This document shows, piece after piece, positions 12,896 to 25,500 of a stretch of DNA of 64,000 nucleotides (the stretch's first letter is position 1; every line of letters starts with the position of its first letter). Location: positions 8,498,501 through 8,562,500 of the forward strand of contig NC_088309.1 in NCBI RefSeq assembly GCF_910592395.1, in the 5' to 3' direction. The position numbers were made by a program, and so were the translations under genes. The DNA comes from Lineus longissimus (Eukaryota > Nemertea > Pilidiophora > Heteronemertea > Lineidae). The notes under the pieces are model-generated. The model searched no databases. It saw nothing but the letters and a program-made list of their open reading frames with translations, and was not told the origin of the DNA.

Positions 12896-13639
12896 TACAC
12901 TAGCAAACATTCGCCAACAATTGTTGGCCAACATGAGCCAACATCATGTTGGCGAATGTTTGGGGACCCGCCCACACTATCAAACACAGGCAAACATTGC
13001 CAAACAAGTTTGACTAAGTTTGACCGTTTGACTAAGTTTGGCATGAATTTGAGGGCAATTTGGAGGGAAAATCAGTCATTTCTCTTCATTTTTTCTTTAA
13101 AACAATGGAGAACCACAGGAAGAAAGCATGCCTAGGTGCTTCAGCAGCAATTCTTTCAGTTGTGATTAACCCCCGTCGCCGCCGCAACTGACAAAAGCCA
13201 TACTTGTGGAAAAAGCATGATGGGGCCTATCACTGCCTCCTTCAAGAGTTAATGGCCTCAGACTTCAAAAGCCTCAAGAATTTCCTGCGGATGGATGAAG
13301 CTTTTCGTATTCTGAAATTAAGTGTTCAATTTCTTGAAATTGCCATTCTCTATCTTTCATTGAGGCTGCCATTTTGTCCCAGTAGCTCCATCACATGATC
13401 CAAATCTGTTCCCTGATTGGCTGCTGATTGCCCAACACCAACCAACATGTTGTTCAGAAGTAGCATGGCCTAACATAGGCCAACATTGGCCAACAAGTTG
13501 GCTGATGTTTTCACTTGTTTTTGGACCCGTCCACACTGGCAAACAATAGCAAACATGCCTCTGCAACAAGGCCCAACACGATGTTGGCCAATGTTGGCCA
13601 ACATTTGTTGGTTCATGTTGGCTAGTGTAGACCGGGCTT
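12896..13639 (+). mobile_element. PIF/Harbinger-derived element (deletion derivative, about 0.74 kb)
   Basis: The ends are inverted copies: AAGCCTGGTCTACACTAGC on the left, and the complement of GCTAGTGTAGACCGGGCTT on the right. Both are flanked by TA (12894-12895 and 13640-13641). A 3-bp TWA duplication, usual for Harbinger, cannot be excluded because the bases around the end are ambiguous. Both ends carry many subterminal copies of GCCAACAT and GGCAAACA in both orientations. A second, inner end-like block (GGACCCGCCCACACT on the left at about 12962, GGACCCGTCCACACT on the right at about 13523) is a direct repeat. The middle holds a fragment of a Harbinger transposase, listed separately. No DDE core remains, so the copy cannot move on its own. 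Confidence 0.75.
13105..13398 (+). pseudogene. Harbinger-type transposase N-terminal fragment, interrupted
   Basis: From the ATG at 13105 one frame runs 98 codons to the stop at 13396-13398. It has one in-frame TGA after RRRRN, where the family has a tryptophan-like position. After the stop it reads PYLWKKHDGAYHCLLQEL and then FKSLKNFLRMDEAF. That matches the segment preceding the DDE domain in HARBI1/Harbinger-like transposases, with the pattern W..K..GAYH.LLQEL....F.NFLRMD. The frame then loses similarity, and the catalytic domain is absent. This is what I recall of the family, not a database hit. Confidence 0.7.
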
Positions 13640-13641
13640 TA

Positions 13642-15658
13642 ATGTCTAGAAAATCTTGAGGCGCTAAAGCCATCTACAGTGGTGCCGACATAATGAGAAA
13701 TGGCCTTTTTTGAACGTTGTGCCAAGCAAAAATAAGTTAGTGACCGCGCTGATGGCAATTTTATTTTTGTCTCGGTAAAACCTATTGATGCTGAGTACTG
13801 TGCATAATGCAATCAACCTGAAATGATATGATTAGCTGTGCGTGCTTTGCTGCTTGGCAGTTTCGCTGTCAGTTTACGTGGTGATGCGAAACAGTGATGC
13901 CCCAGTGGAGGACATGGTGGCGAAGTCAAAAGAAAGGAGACAATCCGATGATCATGATTATCAGCTGAATCTGGGTAAGAAATGTGTTAAGCCGAGCTAC
14001 GTGTATCTTCATAAAGTGAGCGCATTGCAACTTACCTTTAGCTGGGCAAAGCAAAGAACGTTGTAGTGGTCAGGCCTGATGATCGGGGTTTTAAGTTACC
14101 AAGTTATGAAAAGACACTACACTGATTCATAATGCTGCATGCCGTACGCTCTGAATTATGCAAGTTTCTGTTCTTTTTCAAGAGTTCTGCCCTCTTGGTT
14201 TAAAAAACACCCAAAATGACGACCCGTATATATTTGTGAAATCAGTAGACCTACTATAACTTCACGTTTTTGTATATACTTAAGTCCTAGACGTGAATCG
14301 GGCTGATTGAGTGAGAAGCTTGCATGTATCTTATTGTCCCGTTCATGGATTCAATCCTATTCGAAATGCAACAATGATAAGAACCCAAAAACCACCAGAC
14401 GCATTAAAATGATGACTGCTGCATAGCTAAGCCTCTGATACTTAATCGATAGAAATGGTTTCTATCAAATATAGTGGCATTAATCAGTCGGAATATTATT
14501 GGTGTTTGGGATTTGACTTATAGTCAATGGCAGGAATGAATAAGCTATGGGCACACCGGTAACCAGAAGCCAGCGACGCCCTACGCCATTTCAGCGGCCC
14601 ACCAATTCTAGCTGCTGGTATCCGCTTGGCTTCTTTTCCAAACGTTCCAAATCTAGAGCGGGAAATCTCTATGAAGATACACTAACATATCATTGCCACA
14701 AAACAAATCGCTACCAAGAACTCTTACCACAAATCATATGATCTCATCCTTAAAGATTTGATCAGCATAAAGATCTAAAGATTTTATTTTGACAGTTCGA
14801 TTTCTATTGAACAAACATGATTTATGCGGATCCACTTTTTCATGCCAAGAATTATGTCATGGCTGTCTGTATTGAATATGTTACATGTTGTCGATTGCCA
14901 CTGGTAATCAGAAAACAAGCAGTATAGGAAGGGCATTAATTAAAAAGTTGTGAACAGCTCGCCCATGATACTACATGTTTCATGCCAACATTTTGCGTCT
15001 TGACTTTGTAAAATAAACTCAGAATCTGTTTCTAATATGCATGCTGACATTCTGATCCATCAGATTACTCCGTCCGTAACATCCCCTCATTGGGGTAACA
15101 TAGTCCGGGTCGGCGGAGTGGATCCAAAACTTGAGGTTCAAGATGACTACAGCACGATAGGCCATCCTATCCGACATGCCAGAAAACTAAAAGAAAACAT
15201 GGCATTATATCAGAAATTGAACAGAGGTAATGATATTGATGCAATGCTCTGCCTTCATGCTTGGGATCATACCATCTGCTTCATTGTACCATTTCAATAG
15301 ATTATCCTGGAGCTACAAATGTATCAATCGCAGCTTATTTGCTTTGCTTTATTTGGAGTCGACTACACGTGATTTGCAGCCGCGATGACATTGATTTCCT
15401 TTATCTCTTTGTACTGATGAAGCGATTATGATTTTCTTATAGTCTATTGGTCTCTTAATGTCCGCCACCCTAGGCATTCGCTTTGTGCACTGGTATTGAC
15501 TTCTCTCGCGCAGGTTTTCTATTGGTGGGAAGCGAATTATCAGGCTGACATTCGTGAGACAGAATTCTTCACCTGAACTCAACCTGTATATACATGTACT
15601 AAGTTACTGCGTGTACATGTACATCAAATTCCAACAACAATTACCACGATTTTCTACC
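13642..15658. other. gene-free stretch
   Basis: No supported exon, RNA gene or repeat. A frame near 13842-13975 ends at a GGTAAGAA donor-like site but has no ATG start and no family similarity. Confidence 0.5.
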
Positions 15659-15758
15659 ATGAAACTGATCAGAAAATTTGCTGTTCTGATTATTATAACA
15701 TCTTTTGAATGCATTTTCGCAAGGCAGACTCTGTTGACTCGAGTACTGGCTCGGCTAA
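15659..15758 (+). CDS. candidate signal-peptide exon of the nicotinic receptor gene
   Basis: The ATG at 15659 sits in a good context (ACC before it). It opens a textbook signal peptide: MKLIRK, then the hydrophobic core FAVLIIITSF, then ECIFA before ARQ. The receptor's first certain exon (19315) starts with the last two bases of a codon, so a phase-1 donor is needed. The frame here can end in phase 1 at CTAA/GTTTCT (15758/15759). That donor is weak, though exon 1 of the receptor also uses a GTTTGT donor. The 3.6-kb intron this implies is similar to the next one. An alternative phase-0 donor lies at CGA/GTACTG, feeding the 25-bp microexon candidate at 18075. Evidence is position, phase and hydropathy only. 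Confidence 0.3.
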
Positions 15759-18700
15759 GTTTCTACTGTTGATGAACAAGTGTCGCTGCAGCCGCTTTGT
15801 TACTTAGAGCGCATAAAGAAGTGTCCCACTAACTGTGATGGAACTTATCAAATAAATAAATCGGTGTGCGTGCTTGCATCTGAGAACGTTGCTGGCTACT
15901 TGAAGGAACCCATAAACATGTATATCCAGGGCGCAATGTGACCTTCGTGCTCCCTTTCATGGCATTTGCACTCCAGCAATCAATTAGTATGCAACTAATC
16001 ACACAAGCAGCAGACGCTCAGGTTTTTTATGAGACCGGCCAGTAAGATTATGCAGAGACACAGTTTAATAGGGGAACGTGACGAGAAGCGGAACGTATAT
16101 AATTTCTCTCTTGAACCTTACCGTATCGTGCCAAGCTGAGTAGGTAAAGGAATGGTTTCAGCTATATAGAGTGAGCATCTTGCTTTGTAGTAAGCCACAC
16201 GTTAGGCGAAAGTGATGTGAAGTGGCAGGAGCGTTTACGTTGACCGATTACCAATAATCAACAGTAATTTCATTCCATCGTTTCTGCGTGATATAATCTA
16301 AACCGTATAATGACATTGATGGCGTCCTAGAGAAGCGTGAAGCCCTCTGGCGAACCTTGCCATCGTTCCTTGGCATGCTCTGGCGCCATGGCCTCTTAAG
16401 ACTTCAGACAGCGGTCATCTTTAGATTACGCGGGATATGTTTTCAGAATGATGTAGTATTTTTCATAAGTCTCTGTATTGTTCGTGGCATTTTCTTCTTT
16501 TGTAGGAAGAATCGGGGAAATATAATTTTACAAAAATAAAATACACTTTATTAATGTTTTATTTCATACATATTTCGCACTTCTTCGCTCTTGGTTCTTG
16601 GTAAGGCTTACGAACCTGCGTAATGTAACTCACTCACGTGCGGTCGAGGACGAGTCTATGGCAATGTACAAAGCAAAATAGTACATTCAATCGGATGGGG
16701 TTATTGCCTAACGTTATTAATGGCTTTTCATTAAGTCGTACGAGAAAACGTCCTGACATATTCATTCCTCTCATTGGAACTCGTTAGTGCGCTGCACACA
16801 ACGAATCTGCTGAGGAATGCATCAAACATTGAAGGCCGATATAACAGATTGCACCAAGGCGGAAACTATTTTAATGAAGTAAGATTAGTTAGGGCAGGGT
16901 AACGCACTCCTTCTATCCACGTAACGTGGTACGGCATGAATAAAACATGTTGCATACATTGGGATGGTAACAGTATCGGGACAGGCAGGGCAATTTATTC
17001 ATCATGATCAGATTATATTCCGTAATACTGTTTAATATTAATCATTTAAGTCATAAGCCACCAGAATCTGTCTTTGACACCTTTATACCGACCCAAGAGG
17101 AAGATGTGGTTGTCTCATCAAAACCTTTGGCTAAATGCCCTGCCAAGAAATTACACCTGTCCAAATGATACTGTTTAGGCCTACGGCATCGTCACAGTTA
17201 CTGCATGGTATCGCACTTTTCTTAAGTGGCGACAAAAATACCCGGTCTCTTTTCGTACGACCAGCTGAACCATTGCAATGAGCGACATTTCAGACGCGGG
17301 CCCCTGCCTATACATCTATGCGAAAAGAACATTGTTCATCGTTCATACGTTAGCAGTCTCAAAAGTATGACATAAAAAGTATAGTTCCAGAAAGGGCATA
17401 TACAACTGAAGACAACACTCTAAGAAATACAGCTTTTTGAGCTTTTGCATGAAAAACCTTTAAATTATCGAAATCTTACACCGCCGTAGCTTGGATATTC
17501 AGAGGTTTCCTTTCTTACTCTATTACCAGACGACCGAACAATCTTCCAACGCTGATGACATTCTGTGGTGTCATAAAAATGCGGCAAGCAAGCTTAACGG
17601 GCGATAATATATCTTCGTTAATTGACTTAAAGACACAGTGGTGTTACTCGTGTTGTCTGCTTCCTATCATTAATCATATAAAAACCCGACGTCAGATCTT
17701 CTTCGGATTATGGAAAGTTAATTAAACTATAACGATATATTGTCATGGCATGAGCACAAATCCGACGTGAAGGTCGCAGTGTTGATAGAAAATCTCATTA
17801 ATTTTTTGGATTGTTTGATACTAATTCCCTGGTTGCAAAAGTTTTTAAGATTTTACCACGCATTCGTTAAATTGCGTCCTTAAATAGGTATTTACCAAGG
17901 GATTAACGTTCTGTTGATCGTTTGCATTATGAGGCATTATGAGAGGCAAGAAGTTTTCATTAAAATTATCAATAAGTAGTCATCAACATAAATTGTTTTT
18001 TTTCATGTGACACATATTGCTCTTTCCGCGGACTCAAGAGGTCAGTGTCGCATTCATAGTTTTTTTTTCTACAGTCTCAGAACAGGTATGGAGTCGTGGG
18101 TAAGTTGTCTATGTTACATCAGTTCTGGTTGGTAAACTTCCCAATCACGAATGCAAATTATAAGGCCATACACGGTAGAAAGAAGCTGGAATTCATGAAA
18201 TGCAAAATTCACGTCATGATAAAATCCGCACCCCTGATTCCGCACCCCTGATCCCAAGGCAGCGTGTGTTGACATAGTGATCGAGCAACTTTTTTGTTCT
18301 AATTTTGATAACATGCTAAAACTCATTACTTAATTTGCTATAAGTAGCCTATATCTTTTTAATTCCTCGTTAAAATCGGTGGTTGTTTCGCAAGGATGCG
18401 GAGTTTGCCCTGTTTTCAATAACCATGATCTCCTGACGGGAGGGTCCCTTAGTTGTCTTCCTGAATGTTAGCTAATGCTTGAGAACACTAATCCAGAATA
18501 AACCAATTGCCTTGCACGAAGCTTAGACGCTGCTAAGAATAAAATGAGTTGCGGTAATTATCTGGGTTTTAGTTCTATCTTTGTCACAATATTTGCTGAG
18601 ATAAAGCGAATGCATCAGTGAGGTAGCTCACACAATGTTGTCTTAGAAAATATTAGTTCAGCGACTTGTGACTTGCTTTCAAAATAGGATAGCTGAAGAG

Positions 18701-19314
18701 TTCACATCCGGAGCCCAAGAGATTACCGTCGTTCATTGAATGCACTGCCCTCTTAAATGTGGGCTATCAGGGGAGGTGGCCTCTTTGTCATAGTCCACGT
18801 GCCTTATATACCGAGGGAAGCCGTTCTTATCACTGGTAATATGTCCGCTGATCCTGGCTTAACTGAACACTGCGACTCATTTACTGAATGCGTTCGGCGT
18901 TAAATGACTTCAAATGTGCCTGATGATGCTTTCGCCGTGGGAGGACTTCGAGAAAATCGCATGTCACCCAGTAGGGAAGGAATGTGTTGGTTTAATTTTA
19001 TCTAACAGTTACGGATTCCAGGAAATGCTGCAATTGGCAGTGCTTTACAAGTCTGGCCAAGCATTATTCTTTGGTGGCCGATCATCACGCATAGAAAAAG
19101 ATATATACACGAACTCATACTACATGCTAATAAATAAAATCTTTTTTTTCAGCAAATGCATGAACCTCATTTTGTACCCCAAACTCATCTTACTCATTTA
19201 CAAGAAACTTCTGGAGCTTAGAATAAATCACCCGTCATTAATGCGCTTTGCTACAATTTCTTCCCAAACAGCTTATAAGGGATTCATGCGTTTTCCTCAA
19301 CTTGCTCTTTACAG
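15759..19314. other. gene-free stretch (possible first intron of the receptor)
   Basis: Apart from a possible 25-bp exon at 18075-18099, no coding signal is visible. A 14-bp tandem duplication (CCGCACCCCTGAT twice) occurs near 18227-18254. Confidence 0.45.
18075..18099 (+). other. possible 25-bp microexon
   Basis: A strong acceptor (a run of Ts ending in CTACAG) and a strong donor (GTGG/GTAAGT) bracket only 25 bases. Read as SQNRYGVV plus one base, it ends in phase 1, as the first certain receptor exon requires. It may equally be 5' untranslated, because it contains an ATG GAG TCG TGG, or be chance. Confidence 0.2.
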
Positions 19315-19553
19315 GAGGTATACATCCGTCTGTGCGCCGCAAAAGAGAATCGGAAGCTGCAAACGCCTCCCTGGACGTACCCGAAGTCACAGCAGTAGTC
19401 GAAACCTTCGTGGAGGAGGACAGGGAACCTGACGAACAGAAACTCATGAACCACATCTTACGGGGCTACGAAAAGTCCGTTAGGCCAGTTAGAAACGCCA
19501 CGTCCACCGTACAGATAAAGATGGGGCTTACAATGACGCAGATTTTTGATATG
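19315..19553 (+). CDS. nAChR exon 1 (N-terminal helix)
   Basis: The acceptor CTCTTTACAG ends at 19314 and the donor ATG/GTTTGT follows 19553. The 239-bp exon starts with two bases of a split codon and ends in phase 0. It encodes GIHPSVRRKRESE, an acidic stretch, then DEQKLMNHILRGYEKSVRPV and VQIKMGLTMTQIFDM, the conserved start of the ligand-binding domain. There are N-glycosylation sequons in NAS and NAT. The basic RRKR near the N terminus is unusual. Confidence 0.93.
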
Positions 19554-22500
19554 GTTTGTAAATCAATTTTTAATACCCCGATATATCAAGTCTTTTTTGA
19601 TTGCATGATTTTTTTCTAAATTTCCAGTTGACATGATAATCAAGCGCGGAAAAGATAATTGCGTTTGTAATGCTGCGTAGTTCAATGAAACGAATGGTGA
19701 TGTTGGGAATTTCAATAAAACTAAAATGTGATGTTGCGTCGCTCTGTGACACGAATGGTGCTGTTGCGTAGTTCAGTGAATCTTCTTCCTCTTTGTCGTC
19801 CTCTTCTGCATTCGGAATTTAATGAAACGAATGGTGCTGTAGCATATTTCAGTGTCAGTGATGGTATGCTGAATATTGATGAAATATACGCAACGACTCC
19901 GAACTCGTTGTCCCCAGAAAGACGAGCTTTCGGGTTGATTAGCCGATTGATGAATACAAGTCAGAAGCGAATTGAGCAGACCGCTCTGTTATTTAATCGT
20001 CTCATCAATCAACTCGACATCTACGCCTTATTTCCCAGAGGGGAATATTTATGCAATTGAACTCAGTAAGAGCACTGTCATTTCACTTTGTTGTTCTTGT
20101 TCTGAATCGACTCGTTCCCTTGGACAATAGAAGGTGTGACAAAAAAACGTAGCGAACAAATGACTTGACGCGAATTGCTCTAATCATCGGGCTGTATCAG
20201 AATTTTCGGTCTGATATAATTGAAATATCTTGTATCTTGTATCTTGTTCAGATGTCTTGAGCTGGGTTTATGGGGCCATGGAAGTTCGTAAAAGGGCTTT
20301 TCAAGCAACAACCTCAACATGTACCCCCTTACTTGTTGCCAATGGTATTCTATGCATCCTCGCCGTAGTACATTGACCTATTTTACATTTCATCAGCTGC
20401 ATAATTTTCTGCTGTGTCATCGATTTTATGTCAACTGGTATTAAATTCCTGCCAAGTTGTTTATCAGGCTGCCCTGGTGACGGCTATGTTGACACCTTTG
20501 CAAAAGATAGCAGATATGCAAAAAAGTTGTATGTGATTAAGAATCTTGTCACCTTTCAACTAAATCAAGCTGTCTAATAGATGTTGAATAAAGTCACAGA
20601 TTACTGTCTTAACGTGGCAGCATTGCCAACTCCCTGTCATGCCTTATGGAACGACCATCAACATCTATTTTCGCGTCTAGAGGAATACATCGGGTGGCCC
20701 AATGATAGTGCACCGAACTCTGGGTGTTGAACCAATAATATTGTAATTTTACAGGCGTTTTGGCATTAATCTCCTTTATTGGCAGCACAACTGTTAAGTG
20801 TCCATGTCACTCGTTAAACCTATAGATGAGACAAAAAATAGCATGACAAAGTTTAAGTTCGGTGCGCTACTTTTGGGCCACCCGATATATTTTCTTCCGT
20901 CAACTATTTATCAGTTTACAGAATTTTGGATCGATTACTCACAACACAATCCAATCCTTCATTCTAAAGTAATATCTCCATGTGCATCGACGTCGATACT
21001 TAAATTAAATACTGAATTTCGATATTCTCAAGTTTAGTTCAATATTGACAGTCAAGACTCACTTGAGATAGATCCGACCAAATGATGTATTTTCATGATT
21101 TATTTTCTCAATCAATAACTGGCTCTGCTCAAATCAATATCTAAAATACCATTTCAGCCTGGTAGGCCTTGTACTCGTTGTGCTTGGAATTAAAGATTCT
21201 TGTTTGCTACGTTTTTTTGGCATCGAAAACAATTAAGCTTGAATATCCGTTCCTCCCAGGCCAGGTCTTTTGATAAACATGTAAGATAGCCCGAAGGCTA
21301 TGGCTGTATTTTCCCCTCCCTGGTCGGTTATTTTATATGCAGCATTGCGACCCAGGAAATAAACGGAAGCTCATCTTCTCTCCTCGGCCCGGTTGTTCAA
21401 AAGCACAAAAGTCACGTTATCCCTAACGGTTACGTTAAGTATCCTTATAGACGTTTACTTTTTCAGTTAAACCCATTAAAATGTTCACGTTTAGACTTAA
21501 CGTTTCCGTTAAACCTAACGTTGTTTTGAACAACTCAGCCCCGGTGTGGCGGGGATAGTAGTCCTAGGGCTGATAGTCCGTGTAACAATAGCCCGCATTG
21601 CTAAATGTTTTGGTTAGGGTTAGCGGTACAATAGATCATGCTGCTTAATTGGTCAAATACAATGCTACCGGACTATGACTCCAGGGGGACTATATCCGCT
21701 GTCACACCGGTTCAAATATTTGATCTAGACATGAGAAGGTTACATGTGATGTTCAAGCATCTTCCAAAATATGATCGATCATCGGTGCAAAGACTCAAAC
21801 TGATGAGGGCAGTCCTGACCTTTATATGTTATAGACATGGTTATACAAAGGTTGGACAATGAGTGACATGTCTGATGATAGGATATACTTGGTCAGTAGT
21901 CCGTGAAATACATTCTGATGACAGTACGTGTAGCCTACCTTCATACATGATAGAATGGCAGTTACAGTTAGGACAACCGTGGTGTGGATTCAAACAAAGA
22001 TATCTGTTGTTAGCTGATTTTGTAGCGCGAGCCATAAACAGAGACAGTGATGCTAAACTTTTTTTGAAGGAATTTTCGAGAATTGCAAGAATAGGCCCCG
22101 AAATCTCAAAAACTAATAACATTGTTTAGCATGTTAAGCTGCATGTCCAAAATTAAAAAATTAAAAGTTACTGAACTTTTTGAACGATAGACCTTGCTGG
22201 ATCAAGCAACATGTTTGCCGCAGAATCCTATGATCGCGAGAACATCTTGACTCAAACTATCACTGTATTTCAAGCTAGGGTGAGCTAAAAAGCTTGTCTG
22301 CCTAATTGCAACATTACACCCACCATCCCCTTAGCGCCAAATGACTAAAAGCACCGCCTCTTTCGTGTAAAGATCTCGAAACGCCGCAACCTAATCCACA
22401 GAAAGGCTCACCCACCTCATTAAAGCAGCAATATCGCAGCAAGCACTCAAGTGCCGTGGCGTATTGAGATATATCTCCACACCCGGGACCCAAAACTTCT

Positions 22501-25500
22501 TCAAGTCAAATTGCCAGACGGAGAGTGTCTAAACGAAGTAGGATAATTAGGGTTTCCCGATCGTCTTATTAATTGCGTTTGGCAGTCTGCGGAATCGATA
22601 ATCGATCTCGGTCGACACTTTCAAAGCAAGCTGGAGACTTGCAAGATTGCTGTATTGGGTCTTTTTTACTGGAAATTAATCAATCAATCAATCAAAGATG
22701 TATTTTCATAACACCTGAATTATGGAAAATCCTAAACTTTTAGGCACTTTAATCTCCCAAAACACAGTGATTCCACACAATCCAAATACCGTTTAACCAA
22801 ACATTCGTGAATTTAGTTTTTTCAAGCATTAAGGATAATTTATTTAGTTGTGTTACCATGTTTCTATTTGGAGCCCACCACCACATTTACGAGATTTGAT
22901 CACCAATTTCTCACCAGGAGACTACGCTATCTATTGGGCAATAAAAAAACCCTACCATCTATGATAATTCGGCTCGAGAGCACAGGCCATTGGCCTTTCT
23001 GTCTTGTCTGTCCTCTCTGTCTTTCTGTCTTTGCCCATAGGAAAATGGTGAATCCATAAATGACTATTCCAAGAGCGACCAATACCATCAATGTCACCAG
23101 CGCTTATGGACTTCTATCTGACTTTTTTTTTCAGGATGAAAAGAATCAGATACTGGTTACCAACGTATGGCTCGACCAGGTATGTACATGTACATGTAGA
23201 ATATTATAACTCTCTTTTCACTTTTTTTTTCGTTTCAAAGTTTTTAAGAAGGAGCACTCTATTCGTGTTCATTGCCCAGGAAGAAATACACAATGTAGCA
23301 GTACAGTTATTACGCATGCAAATTACCTGAAACTTGGTATTTGTAGTATCTGTTTATACAATGGCATTGGTATTCCGTGCGAATTCACACTAAAGAAATG
23401 GTCGAATTCCAGTCGAATTGTAAAATTTTTGAACGAACTCAGTAGGCCTTTAACATTCTCAATTGTTACTTTGAAATTTCTATTGGTTTCTTTTTCGTTT
23501 CCAAAAATAATTTTGCGATTTTTATTTTTGCGAGTCGAAAAAAACGCCGAAATCCACGAAAAAACACACGCGAAAAATTGACGTACACACGAGCTTGACA
23601 TTCTGTTCACTTGCTGAAGTACCTAATCCTTCGCACGGGTTACATTGTGTGGTAAAAAAGTAATCTCAGTCAGAATGATCATGTCATAACGATTTTAGAT
23701 AATTTATCGGGCGCCAACTAATCCAATCCCCTTTCCAAAAACTGGTCTATCGAATCAACTATTTTTTGCACGTGATTGATAAACACGTGTCGACGTGACA
23801 TTTAGAACTTGTTTTTTTATGATTTACGGACAAGTCTTCTTGGGCCTCTGGGTGGGCTATCTTCGTGCAAAACTATGTAAACGTTTGTAAAGTAGCTAAC
23901 ATTTCAAACTCTCGATAATTTGTCTCCAATTTTCTGCAATAGCCTACTTTTCGAGCTCCCCTCTCCATCAGACCTCTTCAACTTGTTACAATAAATTTCG
24001 GAATTGAACACTAATGATTACTCGCAAGAAGCACCTTTGAACTGATGATAAACTTATCTAAAATCATCAATGACCGTCGGTCAGATCAGCATGGCTAACT
24101 TCGTATACTAGTAATCATTATCACCATCACACCGATTTCATTACCCGAAATGAAATCACCGTGTTCACTTGATCTAATGCAGAATGTATTACCTGTTGTA
24201 TATTTCGTTTCGGATTACAATCTTAAAGGTCATCCGAAGTTCCTTATTACGCCCACGAAATGAAACTGAAAATCAATATTGTTAGGCTGAGATTCGAACA
24301 TTACATAGTACATGTATCTTACTTCTGAAGTCATCTGTTGTACTTTCGTCACTTTGACGGTTGACATATTCGCTTCCCAGCATTAGCCGTTTGTATGACT
24401 TTTGATCAAAAATCAATGGTGGCTCATTTTGGTTATGAATCGATGGCTTTACCATTTAATAACAACATTTACAGCATGTCCTCTTCGAAATTTGCACGGG
24501 ACACACTTGGTTCACCACCAGCTTGATGTTATTGGTGAAATTTGAATTTCATCTCGATGTCTTTCAGGAATGGAATGATGAGTTTCTTCGATGGACACCA
24601 GAAGAATTTGGTAACATCTTCGTCATGCGACTGCCATGTGCGAAACTCTGGCTGCCAGACCTAGTACTTTACAATAAGTAAGTGAACGAATTCCTTTTTA
24701 CCAATGTTGGTTGGCATAAGGTTGAGTTAAGGCAGTCTCAGATAACTTATTGAGGTGAGTGCCAGAAGCCAGGCTCCAGAGTGATTTTCGCGGAAGTATA
24801 CCAGATATGGTGGTTCTCATTGCTCTACCTACTCATATCTACATAAAAGAGTGTGAGAACCCATTTCAATAAGATCAGGTTCCATGCCGATGTCCAGAAA
24901 GCCCATTTTCCAAAGATGCTTTTCTTCCTATATCACCTGATTGGTCCCGGTAAATGATTGGGGCAATGGTAATATCGCGTGTATCAAGTTTTGGGTTGGT
25001 CGCCATTCGTATCTTGTTCATTTGCAATCATCACATGGTACTAATGTAAGGAGCAGCTAAAGACTACTTGATAGGAATAGGAATTGATGCTTGAGATATC
25101 CCGTGCAAGGCTGAAGTATAACATTACAAGGCGGTATCGTAGACACATTGATTTTATGTTTATCGGCATCTCAAGGTGGAACAAGATTTTACGATGTCCC
25201 AAAGCATATATTGCATTGCCGCATTCCCATAGGTAATGGTCGGTGGCGTTCACATTTGTTTAAGGGTTGTAAGGCAGTGTCATCGTCCTCTAAGGCTGAC
25301 GTTACATAGGCCTCATTCGTTCACTTCCCACATGTCCCTTAATGCGTTCGTTCCTCACTGAATGCATGCCACAAGGCCGTGCATTCACCGAGGAACGTTA
25401 AGTAAAGCTGGAACGTGACATGTGGGAAGTGAACGAATGAGGCCTATGTAACGTCAGCCTAAGGCTTGAATTGATCCTTCAGTTTACCTTTAGGGATCGC

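Larger units (their letters stand above)
19554..23134 (+). other. nAChR intron 1
   Basis: A 3.6-kb intron. It holds short imperfect repeats of a GTAGTTCAATGAAACGAATGG-like motif at 19673-19850, a palindromic MITE-like element at 21386-21542 and an AATC microsatellite at about 22676-22696. I see no coding exon in it. Confidence 0.7.

Noticed and set aside
13842-14066. Plus-strand frame VLCCLAVSLSVYVV... before a GGTAAGAA donor
   Set aside because: It looks like a signal peptide, but the frame has a TAG just upstream and no ATG before the hydrophobic part. Its phase offers no better fit to the receptor than the 15659 exon.
18914-19432. 172-aa plus-strand frame overlapping receptor exon 1
   Set aside because: It runs through the intron and the acceptor in the wrong frame. 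The conserved receptor frame is the other one, starting at 19315.
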